Assembly (NCBI GenBank): GCA_030587525.1
Contig: JAUQYW010000211.1
Span: 1 to 23,768, forward strand
DNA: 23,768 nucleotides
Direction of reading: 5' to 3'
Source of the DNA: Candidatus Sigynarchaeota archaeon
Lineage (GTDB): Archaea; Asgardarchaeota; Lokiarchaeia; Sigynarchaeales; Sigynarchaeaceae
Each line of letters starts with the position of its first letter. The stretch's first letter is position 1. The position numbers and the translations under genes are program-made. The notes below the pieces were generated by a model, which was not told the DNA's origin, did no database searches, and saw only the letters and a program-made list of their open reading frames with translations. Below, in pieces: positions 1 to 7,578 of the stretch.

Positions 1-168
1 GTATGCCGGAGTCAATTCGACGAGGAGTTTCATAGCATCGGCGAGAAGCGTTCCATGATGCTCGATGACGTCATTAAAATGGCGGAAAATCTGCGTGATG
101 AAGAAAATTCCGATCGAGACGCTCGCGGCGATGATAATGTTGCTCGTTATGGCAAGTTTTTCGCTCAT
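1..168 (-). CDS. Partial small membrane protein, N-terminal 56 residues only
   Basis: An open frame starts at an ATG (complement of 166-168) and runs without a stop off the left edge of the window, so only the first 56 residues are visible. After a short polar start (MSEKLAITSN) comes a hydrophobic stretch of roughly 20 residues (about residues 6-28, including IIIAASVSIGIFFI) that could be a membrane anchor or an uncleaved signal, then a mixed helical-looking segment. The gene diverges from the TATA-binding protein gene, with 62 bases between the two starts. No Shine-Dalgarno sequence is evident ahead of the ATG. I do not recognise the family. The continuous frame, the plausible membrane segment and the lack of any competing gene make it credible, but the stretch is short. 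Confidence 0.5.
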   Translation of the reverse strand, partial: MSEKLAITSNIIIAASVSIGIFFITQIFRHFNDVIEHHGTLLADAMKLLVELTPAY

Positions 169-230
169 GTGGGATTGTTTTACAGCTAATCCTTAATAAA
201 TCTACATCACGATTGGTATTTAGGGAGATC

Positions 231-893
231 ATGGCAAAGAAACGAACCGCGAAACCAGCAACTGATGAACCTACCGGCGCCAAGACCGAAATCAAACCCG
301 AATGGAACGTTGAGAATGTCGTCGCAACCGTGGTGGTACCTCTCGATGGACCGGAAGGAAAGATCGACTTGAACCAGATCGCACGGAAATACACGGACTG
401 CGCGTATAACCCGGAACGATTCCCGGGTCTGATCATGCGCGTGGCAGAGCCAAAAGCCACGGTTCTTGTTTTTAGCACGGGAAAGATGGTCGTGACCGGC
501 TTGCGCCAGGCATCCGAAGCAGAAGCCGTGGTCAGCAACGTGATCAAGAAGATCAAGGGCGCGAAGGTCGCCATCAATGCGGAGCCCGTCATCACCGTGC
601 AAAACATCGTCGCGAGTGGTGACTTGCACGTGAGCATCGACTTGAACGAGGCATCGATCATCATGGAGAACGCCATGTACGAGCCGGAAGTGTTTCCTGG
701 CTTGATTTACCGCATGGCCGAGCCCAAGACCGTCTTTCTCATCTTCAGCACGGGGCGCATCGTGTGCACGGGTGCCAAGACGAAGGAGATCGTCGGGGCG
801 GCGATCGAGAAACTTGTCGAGCAGATCAAGGAGTACGGCGTCGTGCAAGAACCCGGGCAAGAAGGTGCTGGCGACGATGATGATTTCATCTGA
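231..893 (+). CDS. tbp: TATA-box-binding protein (TBP), archaeal general transcription factor
   Basis: This is the archaeal TBP, which binds the promoter TATA box and, with TFB, recruits RNA polymerase. The 220-residue protein has the two-fold repeat of the family: repeat 1 contains NPERFPGLIMR and VFSTGKMVVTG, and repeat 2 contains EPEVFPGLIYR and IFSTGRIVCTG. These carry the phenylalanines known to kink DNA. The usual archaeal length is about 180-200 residues. The extra length is a Lys/Pro/Thr-rich N-terminal tail of about 25 residues and an acidic C-terminal tail (GDDDDFI), the latter common in archaeal TBPs. The ATG at 231 is chosen over an in-frame TTG at 213 because GGGAGA lies just before it. 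The gene converges on the phosphoesterase gene, with only 18 bases between the two stop codons. The family call is secure. Confidence 0.97.
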   Translation: MAKKRTAKPATDEPTGAKTEIKPEWNVENVVATVVVPLDGPEGKIDLNQIARKYTDCAYNPERFPGLIMRVAEPKATVLVFSTGKMVVTGLRQASEAEAVVSNVIKKIKGAKVAINAEPVITVQNIVASGDLHVSIDLNEASIIMENAMYEPEVFPGLIYRMAEPKTVFLIFSTGRIVCTGAKTKEIVGAAIEKLVEQIKEYGVVQEPGQEGAGDDDDFI

Positions 894-904
894 CTCTAAA
901 TGAC

Positions 905-910
905 TTTTTT
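905..910 (+). terminator. T-tract terminator after tbp
   Basis: Six T residues lie a few bases downstream of the TBP stop codon, in the 18-base gap before the convergent phosphoesterase gene. Archaeal RNA polymerase terminates at such U-tracts without needing a hairpin. The assignment is by position and composition only. Confidence 0.4.
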
Positions 911-911
911 G

Positions 912-1646
912 CTAGATTTCGATAACGAGATCACGCTTGAATGCAGGATTTGGTTCGCTATCCGCGTACCCGCGTGGATTGCACACCACCCGCGTTTTTT
1001 CGATGTGGTAATCAAAACTCACGTGAGTGTGACCGTGGATCCACGCCGCGGGCTGGTGCCGCAAGATTAGCTGATCCAGGTCGGATCCGAAGCAAGCATT
1101 CATGGGATCGTCCTTGTATTGCGGGGCGATGCTCCGGGACGTCGGGAGATGGTGGGTCACGACGACCGTGGGGCCATTGAAATGACGCGACAATTCTTGC
1201 TCGATGAAGGCCTTGCTCTGGTCAAACAGTTCGACCGTGTCCTCGGGCATCAGCACGCGCCCGTTCTTGGTCGCAAGCACGTAATCATTCATGGAGTACC
1301 GCGCCACCTTCATGGTATCCTTGTCGCGCTTGTTCATGTCTGTCCACAACGTGGCTCCCACGAACCTGACCTTTTTAATGATTGCCGACCGGTTTTCGAG
1401 GAACACGAGATTCTTCAAGTCACATGATTTCCAAAAATCGAGGACCGCATCGAAGTCGTGCTCGTAGAACTCGTGGTTTCCCAGGACATACACGACGGGG
1501 CCCTGGCGGCACAATTTCTCGAGTAACGGCAACGCTTGTTGGCCAAGATGGATGTCACCTGCGATCACGGTCACGTCGCAATCGACGGGCGGGATGTGAA
1601 TCCCCCCGAACTCCAGGTGGAGGTCGCTCAAGACGTGGATCTTCAT
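912..1646 (-). CDS. Calcineurin-like metallophosphoesterase, soluble
   Basis: A 244-residue protein with the full metal-binding signature of the calcineurin-like phosphoesterase superfamily. The motifs are Asp8-x-His10 (SDLHLEF), Gly30-Asp31, Gly56-Asn57-His58-Glu59, a His165-His166 pair (VVTHHLPTS) and Gly205-His206-x-His208 (HGHTH). These residues hold a two-metal centre that hydrolyses phosphoesters. There is no signal peptide or membrane segment, so it should act in the cytoplasm. The substrate cannot be read from sequence; related proteins act on cyclic nucleotides, nucleotides or other phosphodiesters. It is apparently monocistronic, converging on tbp. Unlike the other phosphoesterase in the window (3406-4794), it has the classic DxH first motif and no extra domain. 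Confidence 0.9.
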   Translation of the reverse strand: MKIHVLSDLHLEFGGIHIPPVDCDVTVIAGDIHLGQQALPLLEKLCRQGPVVYVLGNHEFYEHDFDAVLDFWKSCDLKNLVFLENRSAIIKKVRFVGATLWTDMNKRDKDTMKVARYSMNDYVLATKNGRVLMPEDTVELFDQSKAFIEQELSRHFNGPTVVVTHHLPTSRSIAPQYKDDPMNACFGSDLDQLILRHQPAAWIHGHTHVSFDYHIEKTRVVCNPRGYADSEPNPAFKRDLVIEI

Positions 1647-1853
1647 ACAGTACGAGACCCTTTCTTTCTTTAAGATAAAGTGGTTTTCCTTGCTGTTTTC
1701 TCACCGAAGGATCATAATGAGCTCAAACAAGATTCTGATATTATCATCTTGGTGCACCTATATGGAGGTGTCGTGGATGATGCATCCCCGCCTGCGAAAT
1801 AACGGGCATCCCATAATAAAGGCGCGCGAGCATAGCCACAAGCAAAAGGAACG

Positions 1854-2483
1854 ATGTGCATCATGATGGTTGAACTCTACCGGCCGACGAAAAAAGACAT
1901 TCCAAAACTGGCTCAAGTGATGGTGAATGCATTTGTCGATTATCCCCTCCATGTCTGGATTTTACCGGATGAAAGTGAAAGGCGGAAAAAACTGTATACC
2001 CATTTCTTGATGTTCGTTCGATATGGGCTCAAATACGGCGATGTCTATGCGACTTCTCTCGATTGCGACGACATCGCAATCTTCATCCAGCCAGGTTCTG
2101 GGCCGATGACGACCTGGCGCTGGATACAATGCGGCGGGATAAACTTCGTGCGGGTGTACGGGAGAACCGCGATGAAACGGTATGAAATTGCGGCTATAGG
2201 CACTACTGAAAAAATACGCAAGAAAAACGCCCCCGCAACGCATTCATACTTGATATATCTTGCGGTCGATCCCCGCGTTCAAGGGCAAGGCCGTGCAAGA
2301 AAATTGCTCGAACCCGTGTTTCATCAACTTGACGAGAAAAATATACCTTGCTATGTTGAAACATTCAAGGTTATGAACGAAACAATCTATAACAGGCTTG
2401 GATTTGAAACGCTAGAAAGAGTCTCAATACCGGGCACCGACTTAACGTTGATCTCGATGTTATGGCGTCAGAGACAGACTTGA
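1854..2483 (+). CDS. GNAT-family N-acetyltransferase
   Basis: A 209-residue protein of the Gcn5-related acetyltransferase fold, which transfers acetyl from acetyl-CoA to an amine. The acetyl-CoA-binding region is visible as LIYLAVDPRVQGQGRARKLL, where QGQGRA is the typical R/Q-x-x-G-x-G/A pyrophosphate loop. It is followed by the late motif YNRLGFETLER, normal for GNAT C-termini. The N-terminal half (YRPTKKDIPKLAQVMVNAF) is the usual start of the fold. The ATG at 1854 is preceded by AAAGGA with three bases between; a second ATG at 1866 is also possible. The gene stands alone on the + strand between two minus-strand genes. By eye it is richer in A+T than its neighbours, which may mean transfer. 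The substrate is unknown. It is not the same architecture as the membrane GNAT at 14882. Confidence 0.88.
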   Translation: MCIMMVELYRPTKKDIPKLAQVMVNAFVDYPLHVWILPDESERRKKLYTHFLMFVRYGLKYGDVYATSLDCDDIAIFIQPGSGPMTTWRWIQCGGINFVRVYGRTAMKRYEIAAIGTTEKIRKKNAPATHSYLIYLAVDPRVQGQGRARKLLEPVFHQLDEKNIPCYVETFKVMNETIYNRLGFETLERVSIPGTDLTLISMLWRQRQT

Positions 2484-2504
2484 ATATCATCTCCGGATTT
2501 TCCT

Positions 2505-2510
2505 AAAAAA
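2505..2510 (-). terminator. T-tract terminator for the minus-strand run
   Basis: On the minus strand a CCCTTTTTTAGG sequence follows the nitroreductase stop codon by about 16 bases, in the 43-base gap with the convergent acetyltransferase gene. It suits an archaeal U-tract terminator for the long minus-strand run. Confidence 0.4.
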
Positions 2511-2526
2511 GGGAGCAATCATCGTT

Positions 2527-3360
2527 CTATTCCTTGCGCCAGGATATCACGTAATTCACGCCTTCCGGCTTTGCGATCCCCGGATCCTCGGCACGCCATA
2601 TTCCCGCGTGGCCTTTTGCCTTGCTGACGAGATCGAAATGGCAAATCGCGATGCCGCGGTCCAGGTGCCACCCTCCAGCGCTGTAAAAATGGAACGCATC
2701 CACGTCCTTGTCCTTCACGACACGCCAAGGTTGCGTGTTGGTCGCTGATGGCCCGAGCCGCACGCCTTCCAGTGCATCCTTGAACACACCGGCCCGTTCT
2801 TCCGAGAGCGGCGCCGTGAACGTCCCGTCGAAAAAGAGGGAAGCCCACGGCTTCCGGGTATTGGCCTTCACGACCGTGCGCATGATGCCTTCGAGAAACC
2901 GGCGGTCCACCGGATGGTACCCGATCGGTGTGACCGCCGGCATACTTTCATCTGAGCCCAGCTTTGCCTGCTCAGCGAATCCGGTCTTGTTAAATGACCC
3001 CCCGAGCCAGCACGTCCCTAGCCCGATGTCGGTCGCGTGCAGGATGACCGTTTCGAGCACGTATCCGAGATGTTCGACCGCGCGTGCATCCCCGCGCTTC
3101 ACGATGCCCGCGATGAAATCACGAGCTCCCGCGATGAACCCGTACGTGCCGAGCTTCCGCTTTTGCATGAAGTCCAGCCCTTCTTGCGTGATGAATTGCA
3201 GCTTGCACGTCGCGCCGAGCGGGCTCTCAATCTTTTCCTCCAACAAGGCGAGCACCTTATCTTTCACGGCTTGTCCCAACGGCGCTCCCGTATAGGTGCG
3301 CCACGACGTGCGTTCCTTGATGATGTCCATAATTGGTTTCGAGAATTCCATAATGTTCAC
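2527..3360 (-). CDS. Nitroreductase-family flavoprotein (TM1586-like)
   Basis: A 277-residue protein resembling the TM1586-type nitroreductases, FMN-binding proteins with a duplicated half-domain in a single chain. Visible signatures are the N-terminal ERTSWRTYTGAPL (Arg/Ser phosphate contacts to FMN), GLGTCWLGGSFNKTGF in the middle, and LGPSATNTQPWRVV, the family's R-x-x-PSA-x-N-x-QPW motif near residue 205. No membrane segment is seen. The start is a GTG at 3360 with GGTGGA eight bases upstream; an ATG at 3351 is the alternative. It lies 45 bases downstream of the membrane phosphatase in the same direction, so it may be the last gene of the aldolase/oxidoreductase run. The physiological substrate is unknown; the fold reduces nitro, quinone or other electron acceptors. 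Confidence 0.85.
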   Translation of the reverse strand: MNIMEFSKPIMDIIKERTSWRTYTGAPLGQAVKDKVLALLEEKIESPLGATCKLQFITQEGLDFMQKRKLGTYGFIAGARDFIAGIVKRGDARAVEHLGYVLETVILHATDIGLGTCWLGGSFNKTGFAEQAKLGSDESMPAVTPIGYHPVDRRFLEGIMRTVVKANTRKPWASLFFDGTFTAPLSEERAGVFKDALEGVRLGPSATNTQPWRVVKDKDVDAFHFYSAGGWHLDRGIAICHFDLVSKAKGHAGIWRAEDPGIAKPEGVNYVISWRKE

Positions 3361-3405
3361 TTCAGCATTCCACCTATATCATCGCATCGATAAATCGAAC
3401 TAGCA

Positions 3406-4794
3406 TTACTTTTTAAAGACCACGTGATCAAGCAAGGAACCATCAGGATACCGGGCTTCGACCACCATTTGGTTATCCCGGATCCCGACGAGCAAGTAGT
3501 GGCTCGAGTTTTCCCACCGCTTGAACCCGGGAATAGTCGTGACATCGGACGTGACGGGCTTTCCCTTCCGCAGCTCGTTCCCGCCACCACCGCTCGTGAA
3601 GAAATGCACAGAATTGCCCTTGCTCCCGGGCAATTTGATTACGGACGGGTCATCTTCGATTTTCCAGGCAATGTTGCAATACACGTGCGCGTGGCCTTGA
3701 AACACGACATCCACGGCGTGCTTGTCCAAAAGGGGAAGGATATACGAGGCGAACTTGTCATGCTTTAGACGATACGTGCCGTCGGCGGTTTTCTTGATGC
3801 CTATCAAGTCGCGGTGCATCACCGCGATTTTCCAATGCCCAGCGGGCACCCCGGCGAGCACCCGTTCGATGTAGCTCCATTGAGGGTTAGACGGTTCTGC
3901 CATCTTGGAATTTTGCGTGTCGATGAACAAGAAGAAGCAATGCCCATACGTGAACGAGTAGTACCGGCCGCGGAAGGGCGTGATTTCATCCTCGCCCTGG
4001 GGCGTATGATACTTGTAACCGAGGAAATAATCGAAATTGGCGCCTTCGTCGGGATACTTCCGCGCGGTTTCATCGCCGATCTTGTTCGTTCCCGTGTCGT
4101 GGTTTCCCGGGGCCACGTGGAGCGGCTTGCTCGCGAGGAGCTGCGGGGAAGCGCTGAATATCTCGTGCCAAGAGCGTAAATCATTACCTTGATCGGTGAT
4201 GTCGCCCGTGTGCACGATGAACGCGGGATCCGCCGTGGCTATGGATTTCAACAAGGCAGGGTACGCCCAATCTGGTTGCGATGCGCCACCACCATTTTGC
4301 GTGTCGCCGATAACGCCAAAATTAAACTCGATTGCATTATCGGGTGCAGTCGTGAACTCGTGGAAACTAGAGTCTTTAGAAAATCCGATGAGGCGATAAT
4401 GATATTTGGTGCCTGGATCGAGATTCTCTAGCTCGATCCGGTGCATCTTGGCTACGGAAGTCTCGACTTTTTTCAGTTCAGCTCTGGTTTTCCCCCATTC
4501 GAGCACGCCTGGAACTGTTTCCTTGGTGAACCAGTTGATGGTCATCGTCGAGCGCGGATCGCCCCGCCAATGAAGCCATGGACCCTCGTCGAAGTCGTAC
4601 GCGAACGAGGCGCTGGGGATCACGTTGAAAAATCGGCCTTTCAACCATCGCCAGATACCAATGAAAATAACGAGGGCAGATACCTGCCCGGTTCCGAAGA
4701 TTATTAACCAAGGATAGGCTGCACTTGCGAGGAAAAAAAACAGGTGCAAGATCTCCGTGATGGTAAAAAAAAGACCAGCTGTTATTGCCCACAA
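3406..4794 (-). CDS. Membrane-anchored purple-acid-phosphatase-like metallophosphoesterase
   Basis: A 462-residue protein. Two hydrophobic segments (about residues 3-33 and 36-52) are followed by a fibronectin-III-like domain (about 60-150, ending in LDPGTKYHYRLIGFS) of the kind that precedes purple acid phosphatase catalytic domains. The calcineurin-like domain shows Asp164 (GDTQ, Gln in place of the usual His), Asp198 (TGDITDQGND), Asn231-His232 (GNHDTG), MHRD and GHAHVY. The enzyme should hydrolyse phosphoesters, probably at the outer membrane face. The start is unsure. The only ordinary start codon ahead of the first helix is TTG at 4794, which has no ribosome binding site. The open frame continues to a TAA at 4840-4842 and includes CTG at 4836, with GGTG eight bases before it. 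The degenerate aldolase gene ends about 60 bases upstream. Confidence 0.87.
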   Translation of the reverse strand: MWAITAGLFFTITEILHLFFFLASAAYPWLIIFGTGQVSALVIFIGIWRWLKGRFFNVIPSASFAYDFDEGPWLHWRGDPRSTMTINWFTKETVPGVLEWGKTRAELKKVETSVAKMHRIELENLDPGTKYHYRLIGFSKDSSFHEFTTAPDNAIEFNFGVIGDTQNGGGASQPDWAYPALLKSIATADPAFIVHTGDITDQGNDLRSWHEIFSASPQLLASKPLHVAPGNHDTGTNKIGDETARKYPDEGANFDYFLGYKYHTPQGEDEITPFRGRYYSFTYGHCFFLFIDTQNSKMAEPSNPQWSYIERVLAGVPAGHWKIAVMHRDLIGIKKTADGTYRLKHDKFASYILPLLDKHAVDVVFQGHAHVYCNIAWKIEDDPSVIKLPGSKGNSVHFFTSGGGGNELRKGKPVTSDVTTIPGFKRWENSSHYLLVGIRDNQMVVEARYPDGSLLDHVVFKK

Positions 4795-4854
4795 GGCCAG
4801 AGCAACCAGCCACGCGGGCTTGTGGAGAATGTGCAGCGCTTATACACCCGGTTG

Positions 4855-5625
4855 TCAGTGATTAAAAAACATACGCCGCAACTCGTCCACGGGCGCGGGA
4901 AGGTTGAACCCGTCGATGATGACCGCCGGGATCCCCTCGCTGCGCATCGCTTTGACCGATACCGCGAAGTTGTTGACCGGCGCGAGCGGGGAGGTGAAAG
5001 CCGCGTTCGCGAACAACGGGCATTTCGAGCTTGCGGCGACCAATTTCCGCGCATCGCTCGCTGCAACGACGGGCACGGCCGCCGTTGTCGCCCCGATTTC
5101 AAGGCACACGCGCATGCCAAGCCCGATCACGTCGGCGTAATTATCCTTGCTCACCCTGGATCCAAACGGGATGATGCTAGCGATCACGGGTAGCCCCGCT
5201 TCTGCCCCGCCTTCCACGAGCGCTCGCAGTGCTTGGATGCCTTCGACCGTGTCTATATCCGGTGTCCCGAAAAACACGTCGATGACCGCCGCCGACGCCC
5301 CGAATCGCAACACGTCGGCAGCGCTGCACGCGAGAACCTGCCGGAATCGCTGCGCCGGGTAGAGCGACCGCTCGTCTAGGAGCCGGTTGGACCAGTCGCA
5401 CTTGACGATGAACGGCACACGTTTCTTGCATATAATGTCATTATGTCGTTGCGCCTCGCCAGGACTTAGGATGATCGCGTCAGTATTCTCTTCTGTCACG
5501 TTGGAAAGAGCATCAGTGATGTTCTTGAATTCCGACCCGAGAAAGCCCCTCGTGAAATCGAGAACGAGTGCGCTACCCGTCTCGTCCGTGATATCCCGGA
5601 TCCTGATGGATTGTCCTGTATTCAT
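4855..5625 (-). CDS. Degenerate class I aldolase-fold protein (DhnA/FbaB-like), probably non-catalytic
   Basis: A 256-residue TIM-barrel protein that aligns along its length with the aldolase half of the gene at 7565-8845. Shared landmarks include SPGEAQRH versus SPGQAVNLHH, IIPFGSRV versus PMPYGPRV and PVDELRRM versus PDELARIL. The catalytic residues are gone. The Schiff-base lysine (K189 in the neighbour) is Ala183, the catalytic Tyr160 is Phe154, and the Asp-His-Gly motif is Phe-Thr-Arg. The phosphate-binding GRQILQ is GFNLPA. I infer a regulatory, scaffolding or subunit role rather than lyase activity; an altered chemistry cannot be excluded. AGGTGA lies 10 bases before the ATG. The gene starts 24 bases after the oxidoreductase stop codon, so it is almost surely cotranscribed with it. 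Confidence 0.85.
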   Translation of the reverse strand: MNTGQSIRIRDITDETGSALVLDFTRGFLGSEFKNITDALSNVTEENTDAIILSPGEAQRHNDIICKKRVPFIVKCDWSNRLLDERSLYPAQRFRQVLACSAADVLRFGASAAVIDVFFGTPDIDTVEGIQALRALVEGGAEAGLPVIASIIPFGSRVSKDNYADVIGLGMRVCLEIGATTAAVPVVAASDARKLVAASSKCPLFANAAFTSPLAPVNNFAVSVKAMRSEGIPAVIIDGFNLPAPVDELRRMFFNH

Positions 5626-5649
5626 GATGGTGTCTTCACCTGGTTATCG

Positions 5650-7578
5650 TTATTTTAACAGATCGGGAAAAATCTTGCCAATTCCAAGGTTCGCCAAGGT
5701 TTCCCGCGTGGGCTTCCCGGTCGGATCCCAACCCATGGCCGCGTAATAACTCTGCAATACAGCTTTGAAATCTGGAAATACCATACCTTTAGCTGGGCCC
5801 TCTACATGGGACTCGTTGAGAATGCGCGAGGGAAGCATATCATCCGCGGCAGTCAATCCTTCACGATAATTGTATAGCCTGGTTAACGCAAGCACGCGAG
5901 CAGCGTGCCGTTTCACCGCATCGGTTTCCCGGCAAACCTCGTTCCCGATAGCAGCCCGGAGGAGCCCGATAATCTCCTTGACTTGAATACCGTTGAGCGT
6001 GAAAAAGCATAAGATTTGTTGATCGACAAAACTCGATTCTGCTTGCATGTTCAAGAAGAGATCGAGTTTCCGCGGGCCGAGATCGAACGGGTCAGCACCG
6101 CCAGCGTTGCCCATGGCTTCCACCGATGCCGTGAACGCATGTAAGTGGCACGCCCCGCGATCGCTCACCGCGTAGCACAACGCCATGCCCCTCGCGTGCC
6201 GCGGGTCGTATCCGGGAAGCTCGAGCCCCTTCACGTGCATAGCGAGGTTGGCGGCAGCGGGCCACCGGTTCGCGATCTCTCGAACACCATTGCCGATTGT
6301 TTTGCCACAACCTTCCATGGTCCCGATTTTCCTGATGATCTGGAATATGGTACTTGCATCACTCCATGCTGGCGCGATGCCATCCAAGTCGGCGGGCGTG
6401 ATGATGCCACGCTGCCGCATTTCCATAAGCATGCCGATGATCACGCCCGTGCTGATCGTGTCGATGCCGTAATGATCGCAGAGATAGTTTGCTTTGATCA
6501 ACGTGTCTTGATCTGCATTATCGATGTTTGAACCGAGAGCAAACACGGTTTCATATTCCGGTCCATCGATGACGACCTGGTCATCGAGCTCAGGCACGGT
6601 TTCGGGAAACCCGGGATTGCTTGGTCCAGGCTGGTCCTTGGCCCGTGCGATCTTGCTGCACGAGATTGGGCATTGCGTGCAAGCAATGTTGCCCGACCGG
6701 CGGCCGTCCTTGACCGGTTCATTCCAATAGCGTTCTCGCCAACTCAAGCCGGATATCTTGTCGGCACCGACAAAATGGCCACCCTGGAAATTCCTCGTGG
6801 GAAGCACGTGCGTCGCGTTGATCACATCGACGATGTTCGCCGTGCCAAAAGTTGGCAAAGCCCGCACGGTGCTCTCGCCCGAGCGAATATAGCGACGTGC
6901 CACCCAAGCCGCGGCCCGAAATGCCTCAGGATCCTTCAACGCGATGGGAATGGAACCTTTGACGAGAATCGCTTTCACGTTCTTCGACCCCATAACGGCT
7001 CCGCCTCCACCGCGCCCGGCACATCGTTGATCGGCGAAGATGCCCGAGACCAGGCTCAGTCGTTCCCCTGCAAGGCCGATGCCCGCACACGCGTAATCGT
7101 TTCCAAACCTTTTTCGCAACCGCGCATCGATTTGCACCGGCGCGAGGCCCTGGACATCCAGCGCTTTCGCGTCGTGGAACTCCACCTTACTATTCGTGAT
7201 AACGATCACTTGCTCTTTCGTATCTTTCCCGTGCAAGACGATGGCGTCGTATCCGGCACTCTTGATCGCCGTGCCAATGCGCCCGCTGGAATACGAATCG
7301 AGAAATGCCTTCGTCGCCGGGCTCTTGGTGATGATGCCAAATTTGCACGAGCACGGCGCGAGTGTGCCCGTGAGCGGCCCGGTCACGAAGATCAAGTCAT
7401 TCTCGGGCCCAATCGGGTTGCAACCGCGAGGCGTGCGAAGGAGCAGGTAAATGCCGAGTCCTTTACCCCCGATGAGTAGTCGATAAACGTCGGGGGAAAT
7501 TACTTCCTCCCGGGTCTGTCGCGTGGCCAAGTCGATGTGAAGGATGATCCCGCGGTTTGCACCATCACCCGTCGCCAT
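5650..7578 (-). CDS. aor: Aldehyde:ferredoxin oxidoreductase (tungsten/molybdenum pterin enzyme)
   Basis: A 642-residue member of the AOR family, which oxidises aldehydes to carboxylic acids and passes two electrons to ferredoxin. Visible are the N-terminal pterin domain (FLDSYSSGRIGTAIKSAGYDAIVLHG and CAGRGGGGAVMGSKNVKAI) and EYET-x-F at about 341. The [4Fe-4S] ligands are C300-x2-C303-x3-C307 (CTQCPISC) and a distal Cys524 (QQILCFF), as in Pyrococcus AOR. ATG 7578 is preferred over an upstream start because GAGGAGG lies three bases before it and MATGDGANRGIILHIDL is the normal family beginning. The preceding residues are shadow coding of the overlapping gene. It overlaps the aldolase-ferredoxin gene by 14 bases, indicating translational coupling. 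The aldehyde is unknown; AOR, GAPOR and other family types cannot be separated with certainty here. Confidence 0.95.
   Translation of the reverse strand: MATGDGANRGIILHIDLATRQTREEVISPDVYRLLIGGKGLGIYLLLRTPRGCNPIGPENDLIFVTGPLTGTLAPCSCKFGIITKSPATKAFLDSYSSGRIGTAIKSAGYDAIVLHGKDTKEQVIVITNSKVEFHDAKALDVQGLAPVQIDARLRKRFGNDYACAGIGLAGERLSLVSGIFADQRCAGRGGGGAVMGSKNVKAILVKGSIPIALKDPEAFRAAAWVARRYIRSGESTVRALPTFGTANIVDVINATHVLPTRNFQGGHFVGADKISGLSWRERYWNEPVKDGRRSGNIACTQCPISCSKIARAKDQPGPSNPGFPETVPELDDQVVIDGPEYETVFALGSNIDNADQDTLIKANYLCDHYGIDTISTGVIIGMLMEMRQRGIITPADLDGIAPAWSDASTIFQIIRKIGTMEGCGKTIGNGVREIANRWPAAANLAMHVKGLELPGYDPRHARGMALCYAVSDRGACHLHAFTASVEAMGNAGGADPFDLGPRKLDLFLNMQAESSFVDQQILCFFTLNGIQVKEIIGLLRAAIGNEVCRETDAVKRHAARVLALTRLYNYREGLTAADDMLPSRILNESHVEGPAKGMVFPDFKAVLQSYYAAMGWDPTGKPTRETLANLGIGKIFPDLLK

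Noticed and set aside
207..860. Minus-strand open frame of 217 residues opposite tbp
   Set aside because: It is His/Asp/Arg-rich antisense shadow of a secure gene, with no family features.
1647..1853. Possible small gene in the 207-base gap before the acetyltransferase gene
   Set aside because: The only open frame is short, lacks a ribosome site and overlaps the acetyltransferase gene antisense. I see only AT-rich sequence that may hold the two divergent promoters.
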